Assembly: GCA_963933065.1 (NCBI GenBank)
Contig: CAWVUB010000014.1
Span: 1-31,227 of the forward strand
Length of the DNA stretch: 31,227 nt
Source of the DNA: UBA9410 sp963933065
GTDB lineage: Bacteria > Actinomycetota > Acidimicrobiia > Acidimicrobiales > MedAcidi-G1
Reading direction: 5' to 3'
Below are positions 14,507 through 22,776 of the stretch, piece by piece. Position 1 is the first letter of the stretch. Each line of letters starts with the position of its first letter. A program made the translations under genes and the position numbers. The notes beneath the pieces were generated by a model. That model was given only the letters and a program-made list of their open reading frames with translations. It was not told where the DNA came from and did no database searches.

Positions 14507-15538
14507 GTGGATTACGCCGAATTCTTGCGGAAGATCCCGAAAGTCGAGTTGCACTGCCACCTGGAGGGGAGCGTGCGAGCAACTACAGCGGTTGAACTCG
14601 CCAAGAAGTACTCCGTTCGGCTCCCGACCTACGAGCCGGAAGATCTGTATCAGTACGAGGGAATCGTTGAGTTTCTCGAACGTTACGTCCAGATTTCTCA
14701 CGCCATCATTGACCGTGAGGACTTTGCCCGGATCGCCTATGAGACGCTGGAGGACGGAGTGGTGTTCGGCAACCTCCGTTATCGGGAGATGTTCCTGAAC
14801 CCAACCAACCACTACGGCGACGGTGTTTCTTACGACACTGTGATTGATGGGGCAATCGATGGGATTCGACAAGCAGAACTCGACCATGGAGTCCGATGCC
14901 GACTGATTGTTGGCATCAATCGATCGGAGCCAGTGAGCGATGCCGTGGACCTTGTTCATCAGATTATAAATTCACCTCGAGACGAGGTAATTGGAATCGG
15001 TCAGGATCACCTGACCCCTGATAATGAGGAAAACCCTGGCCTATTTGCTGAGGCCTACAAACTGGCTGCAGCCAACGGGTTAAACATCACTGCTCATGCC
15101 GGCGAGATTGACTCCGCAACCTCGGAGGATGTCGCCGCTGCTCTTGATCTGGGCTGCCTCCGCGTTGATCACGGCTACAAGGTTCTGGAGGATCCAGAAC
15201 TCGTCAAGCGGGCCCGAGACAACAACGTTTACTTCACGTGCTGTCTTTATTCGAGCAAGATTCTGTCCGGTTGGCACGATTTCGCAAATCATCCGATTCG
15301 ACACATGATCGACGAAGGTCTCAATGTGACACTCAACACCGACGACCCAACAATGATGAACACCCACATCGGGAAGGAATACGAGGAGGGGTGTGTGGGT
15401 ATGGGTCTCGGCCGGGAGCAGGCGACGAAGATCGCGCTCGATGGCGTCGACGCTACTTGGCTCGACGACATCGACAAACGGGCACTGCGCCATGAGTTTG
15501 AAGAAGCGATTGAATCACTCGGCTGCGAGCTGAATTGA
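14507..15538 (+). CDS. Adenosine/adenine deaminase-family aminohydrolase 1
   Basis: This 343-residue protein is a zinc TIM-barrel deaminase of the ADA family. The metal and catalytic residues are all present: His16-x-His18 ('ELHCHLEGS'), His197 with Glu200 ('TAHAGE'), His222 ('VDHGY') and Asp279-Asp280 ('NTDDP'). Glu20 follows the second His, as in adenine deaminases, where animal adenosine deaminase has Asp contacting the ribose. The substrate loop after 'YFTCC' lacks the usual Pro-x-Ser-Asn. The reaction would be hydrolytic removal of the 6-amino group of a purine or modified purine. The GTG at 14507 is preceded by GGAGGA, and 'DYAEFLRKIPK' aligns with the starts of the two paralogues that follow. 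Confidence 0.85.
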   Translation: MDYAEFLRKIPKVELHCHLEGSVRATTAVELAKKYSVRLPTYEPEDLYQYEGIVEFLERYVQISHAIIDREDFARIAYETLEDGVVFGNLRYREMFLNPTNHYGDGVSYDTVIDGAIDGIRQAELDHGVRCRLIVGINRSEPVSDAVDLVHQIINSPRDEVIGIGQDHLTPDNEENPGLFAEAYKLAAANGLNITAHAGEIDSATSEDVAAALDLGCLRVDHGYKVLEDPELVKRARDNNVYFTCCLYSSKILSGWHDFANHPIRHMIDEGLNVTLNTDDPTMMNTHIGKEYEEGCVGMGLGREQATKIALDGVDATWLDDIDKRALRHEFEEAIESLGCELN

Positions 15539-15643
15539 CCTTCTGGAGATGGCTTACAGTGCGACAAAGCTCCCACCGGCCCGCCGAGTTCCGTGTGAAG
15601 CCAACTGTGACCAGGATTGCCTGTGTGATCTAGGAGGGTCTCG

Positions 15644-16672
15644 ATGAACATTGATGAAGCACTCCGCCTAATGCCAAAGACGGAACTTCACCTCCATCTT
15701 GAGGGGGCGGTGGACTCAACTACGTTCGCTGAACTTGCTGCAAAACACGGACTTGAATTGCCGCCTCATACCGTGGCGTCAGATCTTTACGAGTACGACA
15801 GCTTGGCTGATTTCCTTGATGTGTACTCGTTGGTGTCTCACTCGATACGAGATCGAGATGATTTCCAGAGGGTGACCTACGAATGTCTTGAGCGCTGCGT
15901 GAATAGCGGTGCACGGTATGTCGAATTATTTTTTAGCCCAGAATCACACCTTGAAGTTGGAGTTAGTTACGAGACGATGCTTGAGGGCGTGCTCCAGGGT
16001 GTGGAAGATGTCGAAATGGATTTGGGTTTGGTTAGCAACCTCGTGCCTGCGATCAATCGTGAACTTGGCGGGTGCAGGGCGGTGGAATTCGTTCAGATGG
16101 TGGCGGACAACCGCCACGATCGAATAATTGGTGTGGGGCTGGATTTCAACGAGTTGGGCCACCCGCCAGAAGCCTTCGTGGATGCCTTCCGTCTGGCCAG
16201 CCAAGTCGGGTTGCATCGTACGTCCCACGCTGGTGAGGTCGGACCCGCGCAGAACATTCGAACCGGAATCGAACTCCTTGATTGCCAAAGAGTCGACCAT
16301 GGCTACAACATCGTGGAGGACGCTCGTTTGCTTGCAGAGTGCGTGGCTAGCCAGATTCCTTTCACTGCATGTCCAACAACGACCACTTACACGAGTGCCT
16401 TTCGTGATCTAGGAGCGCCTGACCACGCGATTCGTCAAATGGCCGATGCAGGTCTGAAACTCACCATCAACTCTGACGATCCGCCAATGTTTGGTATCGA
16501 TCTGGCAATGGAGTACTGCACCCTTTATCACCAGATGGGTTTTACTCCAGACGACCTCAAGACGTTTGCGCTCAACGGCATCGATGCGGCGTGGATCGAT
16601 GACCAAACTAAACGGGAATGGCGCTCCACCTGGAGCAACGAAATTGACGGCCTTCTGAGTCAGGTGTTCTGA
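15644..16672 (+). CDS. Adenosine/adenine deaminase-family aminohydrolase 2
   Basis: This 342-residue protein is the second of three tandem paralogues. The zinc site is complete: His16-x-His18 ('ELHLHLEGA'), His195 and Glu198 ('SHAGE'), His219 ('VDHGY') and Asp278-Asp279 ('NSDDP'). Glu20 again points to a base-type rather than ribose-binding pocket. It alone keeps a Cys-Pro after the fifth strand ('FTACPTTTTY'), but the usual Ser-Asn is replaced by Thr residues. It shows clear divergence from its neighbours across the middle of the protein, so the three are not recent duplicates. AGGAGGG just upstream of ATG 15644 is a strong ribosome site. The gap from the first deaminase gene is 105 bp. Confidence 0.85.
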   Translation: MNIDEALRLMPKTELHLHLEGAVDSTTFAELAAKHGLELPPHTVASDLYEYDSLADFLDVYSLVSHSIRDRDDFQRVTYECLERCVNSGARYVELFFSPESHLEVGVSYETMLEGVLQGVEDVEMDLGLVSNLVPAINRELGGCRAVEFVQMVADNRHDRIIGVGLDFNELGHPPEAFVDAFRLASQVGLHRTSHAGEVGPAQNIRTGIELLDCQRVDHGYNIVEDARLLAECVASQIPFTACPTTTTYTSAFRDLGAPDHAIRQMADAGLKLTINSDDPPMFGIDLAMEYCTLYHQMGFTPDDLKTFALNGIDAAWIDDQTKREWRSTWSNEIDGLLSQVF

Positions 16673-16887
16673 TCTTCAGGGAAAAGACCGGAATTAATTT
16701 GATCCACGAGTTCGCTGCTGAGACCATATTTTTAGGGTTGGTATTTTAGATCGAGTGTTGTGTCAATGTCTTCGATCGGTCCAGTGTTGGCGTTTTCCTA
16801 CGGCCCCTGTGCCGAGAAAGCCTCAGATTGCTGCCACTGCTAATGTGCGCAATGTCGTTTGGGGCGAGAGGCTGGAGAAACAAAACT

Positions 16888-17913
16888 GTGGACATGGAGA
16901 CCTTTCTAAAAGCCATTCCAAAGGTGAGTCTGCATCTTCACCTGATGGGTTCGGTGCAGGCCCGTACCGCTGTGGAGTTGTGTCAGAAACATGGGGTGGT
17001 ACTGCCGGATTTTGAGGAGCCAGAAGATCTTTACGACTATCCAGACATTTACAAGTTTCTCCATATGTATGACAACACTGCTCTTGGTGTGGTCGATAGA
17101 GAAGATTTTGAGCGCATTTGCTACGAGACGCTAAGCGAAGCGGCGGACCACAACGTTCGCTACCGTGAAATGTCCTTTAACCCCACCACGCATATGGCGG
17201 CCGGCGTGGATTATGGGACTTGCGTCGACGGTCTGATTGATGGCATCAACGCGGCTCGGTCCGATTATGGCATCGAGTGTCGCCTGGTTGCTGCAGTGAA
17301 CCGGATGGAAAGTCCCGAACTCGCCGTCGAGATGGTCGAGACAATGCTTGCAAATCCCCGGGACGAGGTAATCGGAATTGGCTTGGACTACGCGGAGGAC
17401 GCTGGGACCTCACCTGAGAGGTTCTGGAAGGCCTATGGGATGGCGCGCCGCGCCGGGTACCGGTTGACAGCACATGCGTCTGAGGCTGAACCACCTCGCA
17501 ACATCGAGACTTGTCTGGATCTATTGGGCTGTGAGCGCGTTGACCACGGCTATCACGTGGTCGAAAGTGAAGATGTGATGCGGCGCTGCCGAGACGAAGG
17601 CGTGGTTTTCACTTGCACCCCGGTTTCGACAGCATGGGTTTATTTTGATAACGACTTTGACAACCACCCAATCAAACGCATGCGAGAGTTTGGTTTGAAA
17701 ATCAGCTTGGATTGTGATGACCCACCGATGTTCAAGACGGATCCAACAAAAGACCTGGTCATGGCCCACAACCACATGGGCTTCGAAGTAGAGGACTTCC
17801 GACAGTGCATGCTTAACGGTATCGATGGCGCTTGGATTGACGAACCGGACAAGCGGTCAATGAGACGCCATTGGTCGACAGAGTTTGATGAGCTGGCTGC
17901 GAATTTGACGTAA
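16888..17913 (+). CDS. Adenosine/adenine deaminase-family aminohydrolase 3 (altered pocket)
   Basis: From the GTG at 16888 this is a 341-residue protein and the most divergent of the three. Metal ligands remain: His16-x-His18, His196, His220 and Asp277-Asp278 ('DCDDP'), and the catalytic Glu199 is present. But residue 20, Glu in the other two, is Met ('HLHLMGS'), and the HAGE motif reads His-Ala-Ser-Glu. Both changes lie at the substrate pocket, so a different purine or nucleoside substrate is likely. I chose GTG 16888 (GGAG at 16874-16877) because 'DMETFLKAIPK' aligns with the first paralogue's start; ATG 16894 and ATG 16828 are alternatives. The 215 bp upstream is AT-rich and contains GATCGA/TCGATC arms at 16749-16754 and 16772-16777, without a firm promoter. 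Confidence 0.82.
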   Translation: MDMETFLKAIPKVSLHLHLMGSVQARTAVELCQKHGVVLPDFEEPEDLYDYPDIYKFLHMYDNTALGVVDREDFERICYETLSEAADHNVRYREMSFNPTTHMAAGVDYGTCVDGLIDGINAARSDYGIECRLVAAVNRMESPELAVEMVETMLANPRDEVIGIGLDYAEDAGTSPERFWKAYGMARRAGYRLTAHASEAEPPRNIETCLDLLGCERVDHGYHVVESEDVMRRCRDEGVVFTCTPVSTAWVYFDNDFDNHPIKRMREFGLKISLDCDDPPMFKTDPTKDLVMAHNHMGFEVEDFRQCMLNGIDGAWIDEPDKRSMRRHWSTEFDELAANLT

Positions 17914-17927
17914 GGTGAGAAGTAGTG

Positions 17928-17956
17928 TTCACAATAGAGTTCTAAGAATTTAACAA
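17928..17956 (+). promoter_or_regulatory. Possible promoter of transporter B
   Basis: TTCACA (17928-17933) and TAACAA (17951-17956) are separated by 17 bases in an AT-rich 83-bp gap before the lipoprotein gene. The -10 match is poor (three of six). The small dyad TTCTAAGAA (17940-17948) lies in the spacer. Confidence 0.25.
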
Positions 17957-17996
17957 AATAGAGATACAACCTTTATCGGGGAATGGGGCGTACTAA

Positions 17997-19166
17997 ATGA
18001 ACAAGAATCAAACGAGAGGGTTACACCTTCCACCATCTGCAACCGGGTCTGGTTACAGCCGGCGTGACGCACTTCGACTTGGGGCCATTGGTGTTGGTGG
18101 CCTCGCCATAGGTGGTTCGCTTCTAGCAGCTTGCGGTTCGGATGACTCCAGCACAGGAGCCTCTGGCGGAGCCAAGGAGAGCATCAAGGCACATTGGGTC
18201 TACATCGGACCGCCTGACGATCAGGGTTGGACCCAGCGGCACCATGAGGGCTACTTGGCTGCTGTGGCTGCGATGGGGGACAAGATGGTTTCGGGGTACA
18301 CGCCCAACATAGGGTTCGACGCAGGCACCACTCAGCTCTTCCAGCAACTGGTAGATGACAAGAACGACATCATCTTCATGAACACGGAATACTCCGGACT
18401 CATGAGTGAGGTAGCGGACGCCAACCTTCAGGTGAAGTGGGCTGAGACCAACGGCCATCATTTCACTGAGAACTGCTTTGGTTACTACCTCGCCCACGAA
18501 ACCACTGCCTATCTGCTCGGAGTTGCAGCAGCTCATCTTGCTGACAATGGACGGATTGGTTACATCGGAGCGTTTCCGACTGCGACTGCCTACAACGATG
18601 TCAATGGCATGCTCCTAGGGGCACGATCGGTTAACCCCGAGGCAACCGTTGAGACGGTTATGGTCAGCACGTTCTATGACCCTCAGGCTGCTGCGCAGGC
18701 ATCTGACGCCCTGCTCAACAACGGTGTGGACTTCTTGTTTGGAGTGATGGATGAACCAACCTTCCTCAACCTTGCAGAAGAGGCTGGCGTCTGGACTGGC
18801 TACTGGAACGGCGACTTCCCCGAGCAGGCGCCGAACATGTACACAGCCGGTTTCGATATCGGTCACGGCCTTGGCCCGTTCTACACCCAGCAGTGCCAAG
18901 CGGTTCTTAATGGCTCATGGGTTGCTCCAAGCGTGGCCACACTTCTTGACACGCCACTGGGCGACTGGGGTCCAAAGGTTCCTCAGAACGTCAAAGATGC
19001 GGTCGCCGCAGCTGATGCCCAGTTGAAGAGTGGCGATCTCCACGTCTACGAAGGTCCGCTTATGGACAACAAGGGCAACCAGGTCCTGGCCGCCGGCGAG
19101 ACAATTGACTCTCTGGGCGCCTACGAAATCAACTGGGCAGTTGAAGGCGTGTCGGGACTGGAGTGA
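17997..19166 (+). CDS. BMP-family substrate-binding lipoprotein with Tat-type signal (transporter B)
   Basis: This 389-residue binding protein belongs to a second BMP-type importer. The N-terminus has a twin-arginine motif, SRRDALRLG (Arg22-Arg23), a Gly/Ala-rich hydrophobic stretch and the lipobox LAAC (Cys46). Export through Tat as a lipoprotein is therefore predicted, unlike transporter A's Sec signal. The mature part has BMP features ('IKAHWVYIGPPDDQGWTQRHHEGYLAA', 'TAYLLGVAAAHLADNGRIGYIGAF'). It differs strongly from the transporter A protein and lacks the repeat linker, so ligands may differ. The ATPase gene's GTG overlaps its stop by 4 bp. Confidence 0.87.
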   Translation: MNKNQTRGLHLPPSATGSGYSRRDALRLGAIGVGGLAIGGSLLAACGSDDSSTGASGGAKESIKAHWVYIGPPDDQGWTQRHHEGYLAAVAAMGDKMVSGYTPNIGFDAGTTQLFQQLVDDKNDIIFMNTEYSGLMSEVADANLQVKWAETNGHHFTENCFGYYLAHETTAYLLGVAAAHLADNGRIGYIGAFPTATAYNDVNGMLLGARSVNPEATVETVMVSTFYDPQAAAQASDALLNNGVDFLFGVMDEPTFLNLAEEAGVWTGYWNGDFPEQAPNMYTAGFDIGHGLGPFYTQQCQAVLNGSWVAPSVATLLDTPLGDWGPKVPQNVKDAVAAADAQLKSGDLHVYEGPLMDNKGNQVLAAGETIDSLGAYEINWAVEGVSGLE

Positions 19167-20698
19167 TCGAACCGGATCATTCGTATGCCGTCGAGGCGCG
19201 GGGCATTTCCAAGTATTTCGGAGGTATCGCCGCCCTCGACGGTGTCGACTTTAAAGTTCATTGGGGCGAGGTCCATGCCCTCCTAGGTGAGAACGGTGCT
19301 GGAAAGACCACACTTTCTAACATCCTTGCTGGCATATATCGAGCGGACTCAGGTGAGATTGCCGTTGATGGACTCACCCATGACGTTCGCACGCCTGCCC
19401 AGGCGATCGAAGCCGGAATTGGAATGGTTCACCAGCATTTCAAGCTCGTCGAAACTATGACAGTGGCCGAGAACGTCCACCTCGGTTGGCCTGATACCCC
19501 AACCTTGGTCAGCCAGCGGGTATTGGTAGACCGGACGAACCATTTGATGGAAGAAATCGGACTTCATGTCGACCCGACTGCGAAGGTCTGGCAGTTGTCG
19601 GTTGGAGAACAACAGCGAGTTGAGATCCTCAGAGTGTTAGCGCGAGGAGCCCAAATACTCATCCTCGACGAACCCACCGCGGTCCTGACTTCCCACGAAG
19701 CCAGAGACTTGTTCAAAGTCATGCGCGACCTCGTTTCGGGCGGCCGGACAGTCATCTTCATAAGTCACAAACTGAATGAAGTGCTCGAAGTTTCCGATCA
19801 GATCACAGTTCTCCGCAACGGGATTCATGAGATCACACGTTCGGCTGAAGGAGCGACACCGCGAGAGCTGGCACGGTTGATGACTGGTGAGGAAAGAACT
19901 CTTGAGGTCGAACATCGAGAGATTACGGGAGAAACTGTTCTGCAGCTCGAGGGTGTAACGGCGAGCAATGACCGCGGCGTTGTTGCTCTCAGCAGCGTTG
20001 ATCTAGTAGCGCGATCAGGTGAAATTCTTGGAATAGCCGGGGTGTCTGGCAACGGCCAGACTGAACTTGCTGAGGTCATCTCAGCTATGCGCAGAGTGGA
20101 CGGCGGGACAATCACTGTTGATGGCGAAGATGTTGCCAATGGCCTGGTCCGGAAGGTCACCGACCTTGGAGTTGGTCATATACCAGAGGATCGCATCGGT
20201 GTTGGCATAGTTGGTTCAGCCTCCGTTAAGGACAACGCTGTTCTCAGGCACTACTGGACTGAGGGGTTATCGAGTGGCGTCACGCTTTTTCGCCAGGCAG
20301 TTGTCGACTTTGCGACCCGCTTGGTCGAAGTTGCTCGCGTGCAAACCCGATCAATTTCTGCCACTGCCGGTCAGATGTCAGGGGGGAATCAGCAGCGTCT
20401 CGTTGCCCGACGTGAGGCCCTATTAGCGAGCCGAGTGCTCATAGCCGTTCACCCCACGCGTGGTCTAGACGTGCATGCTGCTCAAGAGGTGCAAACCGCC
20501 GTAATTGGACAGCGCGATAGAGGAGCAGCCGTTCTCTTCATCTCGGACGATCTCGACGAAGTTCTCCTGATGAGTGACCGGATTGCAGTGATGTACGAAG
20601 GGCGCATCATGGGGATCTTCGATCGGGCAGATGCGGATCGAGAGGCGATTGGTTTAATGATGGGCGGCCACACGCTCGAAGACGCGATGGCTAAATGA
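19163..20698 (+). CDS. BMP-type ABC transporter double ATPase (transporter B)
   Basis: This 511-residue double ATPase resembles that of transporter A. The first domain has Walker A GENGAGKTT (about 42-50), signature 'LSVGEQQRVEILR' and Walker B 'ILILDEPTAVLT'. The second domain (from about residue 255) has the degenerate GVSGNGQTE and 'MSGGNQQRLVARREALLASRVLIAVHPTRGLD'; here His stands at the place of the catalytic Glu, where Gln is usual. One competent ATP site is expected. GTG 19163 and the ATGA junction with the next gene show tight coupling. Confidence 0.9.
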   Translation: MIEPDHSYAVEARGISKYFGGIAALDGVDFKVHWGEVHALLGENGAGKTTLSNILAGIYRADSGEIAVDGLTHDVRTPAQAIEAGIGMVHQHFKLVETMTVAENVHLGWPDTPTLVSQRVLVDRTNHLMEEIGLHVDPTAKVWQLSVGEQQRVEILRVLARGAQILILDEPTAVLTSHEARDLFKVMRDLVSGGRTVIFISHKLNEVLEVSDQITVLRNGIHEITRSAEGATPRELARLMTGEERTLEVEHREITGETVLQLEGVTASNDRGVVALSSVDLVARSGEILGIAGVSGNGQTELAEVISAMRRVDGGTITVDGEDVANGLVRKVTDLGVGHIPEDRIGVGIVGSASVKDNAVLRHYWTEGLSSGVTLFRQAVVDFATRLVEVARVQTRSISATAGQMSGGNQQRLVARREALLASRVLIAVHPTRGLDVHAAQEVQTAVIGQRDRGAAVLFISDDLDEVLLMSDRIAVMYEGRIMGIFDRADADREAIGLMMGGHTLEDAMAK

Positions 20699-21777
20699 GT
20701 ACCTATCGTTTGGAGCGCCGACTCGACGTCGACACGAAGAAGCAAGCACTCACAAGAGTTGCTGGCGCGTTAATTGCTATGGGCGTAGCCGGGATAATTC
20801 TGTTGCTGACAGGTCGAAACTCGTTCAAAATTCTTTTCGATGGACTCGAAGCGATCTTCGGCAGTCAACGAGGCCTAGAAGGTGTAGCGCTCCGGGCCAT
20901 CCCGATTCTCATGACAGCACTCGCCGTTGCGTTGTCGCTTCGCATGAAGATATGGAATATCGGTTCGGGTGGTCAGTTTCTTATGGGTGCGTTCGCGGCA
21001 CTTGGAGTCGGCATCCACGTGAACGGCCCGGGCTGGCTTGTCCTGATCTTGATGGCACTTGCAGCGCTAGTCGCTGGTTCTCTATGGATTTTAGTTCCAG
21101 CGCTTGCCCGCGCCTATTGGGACGTCAATGAGATCATCACAACCTTGCTGCTCAACTTCGTCGCGGCACAGTTGGTGACCTGGGCTGCAATTGGATTCTG
21201 GCGTGATACTGAGGCAGCTGTTATTCAGTCCACCAAACGGGTGCCCTACAGGCTTGCTGAGTTGCCAGGCACCGACTCGTTGACCATTGCTTTGTTGGTG
21301 CCGTTCGTCATCGCTTTAGTGCTGTTCTGGATATTCCGTTCGACGACTATTGGTTTTGAGATCGACACCATAGGAGGCAACCCGCGAGCTGCGGCCTTTG
21401 CCGGGATAAACGTTCGCCGCCGGATGCTGCTGGTGATGCTCTGTACCGGAGCGATAGCGGGCCTTGGTGGAATGTTGCAACTTAGTGCCCCGGGGGCACG
21501 GCAACTCGGCCCAGGATACGAAGCGCAGTTTGGACTAACCGGCTTCATCGTTGCGGCCCTTGCCGGAGGGGCAATGATGGGCGTGTTAGTTGGTGGAACC
21601 TTCATTGCCTCGATGTTCTTTGCTGGCTTGGTGCTTCAGACCAAAGGCCTATCCGTCTACATCATCTTTGGCATATATGGCCTAATTCTCACCGGGGTCG
21701 CGTTAGGCGAAATGGCTGCTAGATACCGACTGGTTCGAGTAAGGGATGCGGTTAGTAGCGAAAGAGTTGCATCATGA
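20695..21777 (+). CDS. BMP-type ABC transporter permease 1 (transporter B)
   Basis: This 360-residue membrane protein is of the NupP/YufP type. The signature 'MKIWNIGSGGQFLMGAFAALGV' follows two N-terminal hydrophobic helices, and 'DTIGGNPRAAAFAGINV' is the ATPase-coupling loop. The signature reads Gly-Ser-Gly-Gly-Gln where the usual order is Gly-x-Glu-Gly-Gln; whether this alters the pore is unknown. Junctions with the ATPase and with the second permease are both 4-bp ATGA overlaps. Confidence 0.87.
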   Translation: MSTYRLERRLDVDTKKQALTRVAGALIAMGVAGIILLLTGRNSFKILFDGLEAIFGSQRGLEGVALRAIPILMTALAVALSLRMKIWNIGSGGQFLMGAFAALGVGIHVNGPGWLVLILMALAALVAGSLWILVPALARAYWDVNEIITTLLLNFVAAQLVTWAAIGFWRDTEAAVIQSTKRVPYRLAELPGTDSLTIALLVPFVIALVLFWIFRSTTIGFEIDTIGGNPRAAAFAGINVRRRMLLVMLCTGAIAGLGGMLQLSAPGARQLGPGYEAQFGLTGFIVAALAGGAMMGVLVGGTFIASMFFAGLVLQTKGLSVYIIFGIYGLILTGVALGEMAARYRLVRVRDAVSSERVAS

Positions 21778-22757
21778 CCTTCGCTCTCATCCAGAACGGC
21801 TTCCTCAGTCTCATCAGCTCTGCTATTCCTGCAAGCACCGTGGTTGTGCTTGCAGCTCTTGGTTGCCTAGTCGGAGAACGGGTGGGGGTCCTAAATTTGG
21901 GGCAAGAAGGCCTTATAGGCATAGGAGGGGTCTACGCGGTGATAGCCGTAGTGACTTGGGGTGTGGATAGCCCTTGGGTCGCACTTGCCATAGGCATGGC
22001 AGCGGCAGGTATTGCTGGCCTGATGTTCGCTGTTGCCGTTGTGGTATTTAGAGCCAGCCAAGTGTTGGTTGGCCTGGCTCTGGCGCTAGGCGGGATCGGG
22101 TTGTCAAATCAGTTGGGAACCAACCGAAATGGCGTTCAGGTGAGAACGCAGTTCAGCGAGTTCAGTCTTGGCGGCAGCCTCGTCGATGGAGGCGTTCGTG
22201 AAGCCCTCTTCGCACATGACCCGATGGTCTACGTCGCGTATGTGTTCCTCCCGCTTACTCTTTGGTTCATCCTGTTCCGCACCCGGCACGGGATGAATAT
22301 GCGGGCAGTAGGTGAGAATCCAGCTGCAGCAGATGCTGTCGGTGTCAGCGTGACCTGGTCCCGTATCGGCTACAGCGTTCTGGGTGCTGCGATTTCCGGA
22401 GCTGGAGGCGCATATATGGTGCTCTCATTCACGCCCACCTGGTCACCTGATATAGCACGAGGTCGAGGCTGGGTTGCTCTCGCAGTCGTGATCTTCGCTG
22501 GTTGGCGGCCGGTCCGGGCTGTATTCGGAGCACTGCTCTACGGCACGATGTTCTCCTTAGGACTCACAGCACAGGCACGAGGTTGGGGCTTCCTGTTCAA
22601 TGCTACGGACCTCGCCTTCTTCCTCTCGATGTTGCCATTTCTTGTGACCTTGGCGGCCATTCTCCTGCCAGCTGGTGCAGCCAAGATAGGGAAAAGGGTT
22701 CGTTCCACTGCCGCGCCTGCGGCACTTGCCATTCCCTACTCCCGTGAGGAACGGTAG
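21774..22757 (+). CDS. BMP-type ABC transporter permease 2 (transporter B)
   Basis: This 327-residue membrane protein is of the NupQ/YufQ type. 'ERVGVLNLGQEGLIGIGGVYAVIAVV' is the N-terminal signature and 'RAVGENPAAADAVGVSV' the coupling loop. About eight hydrophobic segments are visible, with a basic C-terminal tail. It completes transporter B. The intact Rieske oxygenase begins 19 bp after its stop, so uptake and the oxygenase are probably co-expressed. Confidence 0.87.
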   Translation: MTFALIQNGFLSLISSAIPASTVVVLAALGCLVGERVGVLNLGQEGLIGIGGVYAVIAVVTWGVDSPWVALAIGMAAAGIAGLMFAVAVVVFRASQVLVGLALALGGIGLSNQLGTNRNGVQVRTQFSEFSLGGSLVDGGVREALFAHDPMVYVAYVFLPLTLWFILFRTRHGMNMRAVGENPAAADAVGVSVTWSRIGYSVLGAAISGAGGAYMVLSFTPTWSPDIARGRGWVALAVVIFAGWRPVRAVFGALLYGTMFSLGLTAQARGWGFLFNATDLAFFLSMLPFLVTLAAILLPAGAAKIGKRVRSTAAPAALAIPYSREER

Positions 22758-22776
22758 GGCGAAAGAGGTCGTTGCT

